NCBI GenBank assembly: GCA_905221615.1
Contig: CAJNDT010003391.1
Location: 32,501-96,500 of the forward strand
DNA length: 64,000 nucleotides
Source: Symbiodinium sp. CCMP2592
Lineage: Eukaryota > Sar > Dinophyceae > Suessiales > Symbiodiniaceae
Reading direction: 5' to 3'
Shown: positions 62,356 to 64,000 of the stretch, one piece after another
How the letters are laid out: each line of letters starts with the position of its first letter
Numbering within the stretch: the stretch's first letter is position 1
Notes under the pieces: generated by a model
What the model was told of the DNA's origin: nothing
Databases searched by the model: none
The model's input: the letters and a program-made list of their open reading frames with translations, nothing else
Translations under genes and position numbers: made by a program

Positions 62356-62439
62356 GCGAAAACTGCTCACTGTCTGATTGCTTGTAGGGTCTGACAGGGT
62401 GTCAGGGTTTACCTTTTTGTGGTTCAGAGTTCTAAAGAT

Positions 62440-62491
62440 CCTACCATTTAGGGTACGACGTTATAGGTCCCCCCATTTTTCGGAAACTTCC
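62440..62491. mobile_element. Family A right half
   Basis: GATCCTACCATTTAGGGTAC...TTTTTCGGAAACTTCC; the left end is not recognisable. Confidence 0.6.
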
Positions 62492-63120
62492 ACGTAGGCC
62501 CTAAACCCTAGACTTGGAAGTCCACGGTTCGTTATTCGTAGGCTTAGAAGCAGGACAACTGTTGTAACCCAATATCAAGGGACTTATCACGCACTTACAA
62601 CTAGACCCGAAAGCTTCCCACAACAACTTTAAGCTTTACTAATCAAAATAGGGCTTTTGGTTTTGGGTAGGCTATTGTCGACGAATCATAAGAAGCCCTC
62701 AGGATTAGCTTTTGTAATTTTTCCGACCCCTATATTATGGTACCCTTATAGATCCCTTAAAGTAACCCTTATAGACCCCTTTTGGGGATTACTAAGGCCC
62801 CTATATGAGGACCGGGTTTTCCATCCGGAGGCCCCAGAGTTTTGCTTGGAGGCCTCGGTGTGCGCTTCTGCACTTTGCCCGCTGCGCGCGAGCCCTGGAG
62901 ACAAACGGGGAATGTTTGGAAAACCGACCTGTGCGATATAAAGAAAGGGGCCGTTATAAACAAAAGTATGGGTTTAGGGCATACTACACCCCTTCAGGAA
63001 TACTAGTGTCATTGCTAAGGCCACTTCAATATTGCAACCTGAGAACCGATATACATGGAGGTTTCATTTTCCTCTGTAGGATATCCCAGAAGCCACCCTA
63101 AATCCTAAACCCCAAACTCA

Positions 63121-63227
63121 TATAGCGGCTTCAATAATTAGAATAGGGTTTTGGGGCCCTATATATAAAAGTGGCAATGAGGAACGCCCCCAAACAATGG
63201 TATAGGTAAGTATTAAGGCCCCTATAC
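63121..63227. mobile_element. Foldback family C
   Basis: TATAGCGGCTTCAATAATTA...AAGTATTAAGGCCCCTA. Confidence 0.8.
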
Positions 63228-64000
63228 CTGAACACTAAACCCTACCCAGATTTAGTTTGGAAGGTGTTGGGTTCAGGGTTGAGGGTTCTGTTTGTTTTCA
63301 TGAATGCCCTGTTGCGCAGATCGCCTTAAGGGACAATACAATGATCCCTGCAACCAAGGCCCTGCCTGCATTGGGCTCTGTTTGTTGAAGATTCCGTGAG
63401 GTAGTGTAGGCCTTCTACTGGAGCATTGAAGGTTCTTGGAGAGCCCCATTTAACTTACCGTGTAACCAGGCTATATACGCCTGACCATACAGAGTGGTGA
63501 GAGAAACCCATAATCCGAGTTGCCGAAGCACTGGAGTTCTACATGTTGAAGCCAATGGTCTAGCGCCAGCCAAGGGCAAACCTGAAGCACCCAAACCCCA
63601 AACCCTAAATCACTGAATCCAACACATCCTCAACATCACAGCTGGCATCAAGCATCATGTGCCCAGATGTCTCTGGTTCTGAACCTTGCTACCGCCTGCT
63701 TACCTCTAGTTCCAGGGACCCAGAGTAAAAGGTATCTTGTATATGACCCTGCAACTCTAAGGCTCTAAACTCCCGGAGCTGTAACTATACTATACTATAC
63801 CATACTACAGTACAATATAATCTGCCACGAGTTGAGCCCTCTTCATGCCGGAACCGTCCCAAGCCGCACCTTCGACGGGGACCTGCCAAGAATTTGGAAG
63901 CTTTTGGGGTGCAAAGCTTCGGTGTGACTAGCTACTTGTATAAAACTGTAACGCTCAAAGTGAAGAAATGATGCCGAGATACGGTTGCAGCCAACATCCC
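63228..64000. other. No gene supported
   Basis: Unique DNA with scattered CCCAAACCC words, a TACTATAC repeat at 63787-63812 and no convincing frame. Confidence 0.5.

Overview
ORGANISM. This is nuclear DNA of a eukaryote, most likely a dinoflagellate (Symbiodiniaceae-like). Four things point there. Plant/alveolate-type TTTAGGG/CCCTAAA telomere motifs are scattered through the window. Coding sequence is very sparse, in exons of 25-72 nt separated by introns of 64-1681 nt. In the one gene I could reconstruct, most introns start with GC or GA rather than GT, a known trait of Symbiodinium-type genomes. All exons I can support lie on the minus strand, as in a unidirectional gene array. Species assignment is inference. 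Nothing looks bacterial, so there are no ribosome binding sites or operons to call.

LAYOUT. 1-8.5 kb: a segment of about 2.2 kb present twice in direct orientation 5608 bp apart, with intervening DNA in which no gene is recognised. 8.6-15.7 kb: a satellite of degenerate 40-41 bp monomers, joined abruptly to a 54-bp satellite (15.7-16.7 kb). 17-28 kb: low-information DNA with candidate exons, an outward-facing pair of degenerate telomere-repeat blocks (19.3-20.1 kb), a foldback element swollen by about 85 TAG triplets (24.3-24.7 kb), and duplicated segments at 26.6-28.1 kb. 28.0-28.5 kb: the last two exons of an unrecognised minus-strand gene. 29.4-46.0 kb: the main discovery, an ABC transporter of subfamily A on the minus strand. 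Its complete nucleotide-binding domain is split over 13 tiny exons, followed by C-terminal exons and a stop codon at 29444-29446. 50.8-52.7 kb: a GC-rich minisatellite with no stops on one strand. 54.2 kb: half of a CCCH zinc finger in one exon. 57.4-58.2 kb: a nested microsatellite. 58.7-59.5 kb: three candidate minus-strand exons of an unrecognised membrane protein. 60-64 kb: telomere-like tracts, AT repeats and foldback elements.

MOBILE DNA. At least nine families of short terminal-inverted-repeat elements (about 45-330 bp, no coding capacity) pepper the window from 18 kb onward. Several copies have clear target-site duplications (4 bp for the A, F and M families, 2 bp for the B family), and some are nested inside one another. 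Copies inside the ABCA gene lie in introns. Telomere-like tracts interrupt satellites and foldback elements.

CAVEAT. Most long open frames here are artefacts of trinucleotide repeats or GC-rich repeats. Apart from the ABCA transporter and the CCCH exon, coding calls rest on reading-frame quality and splice-site fit only.
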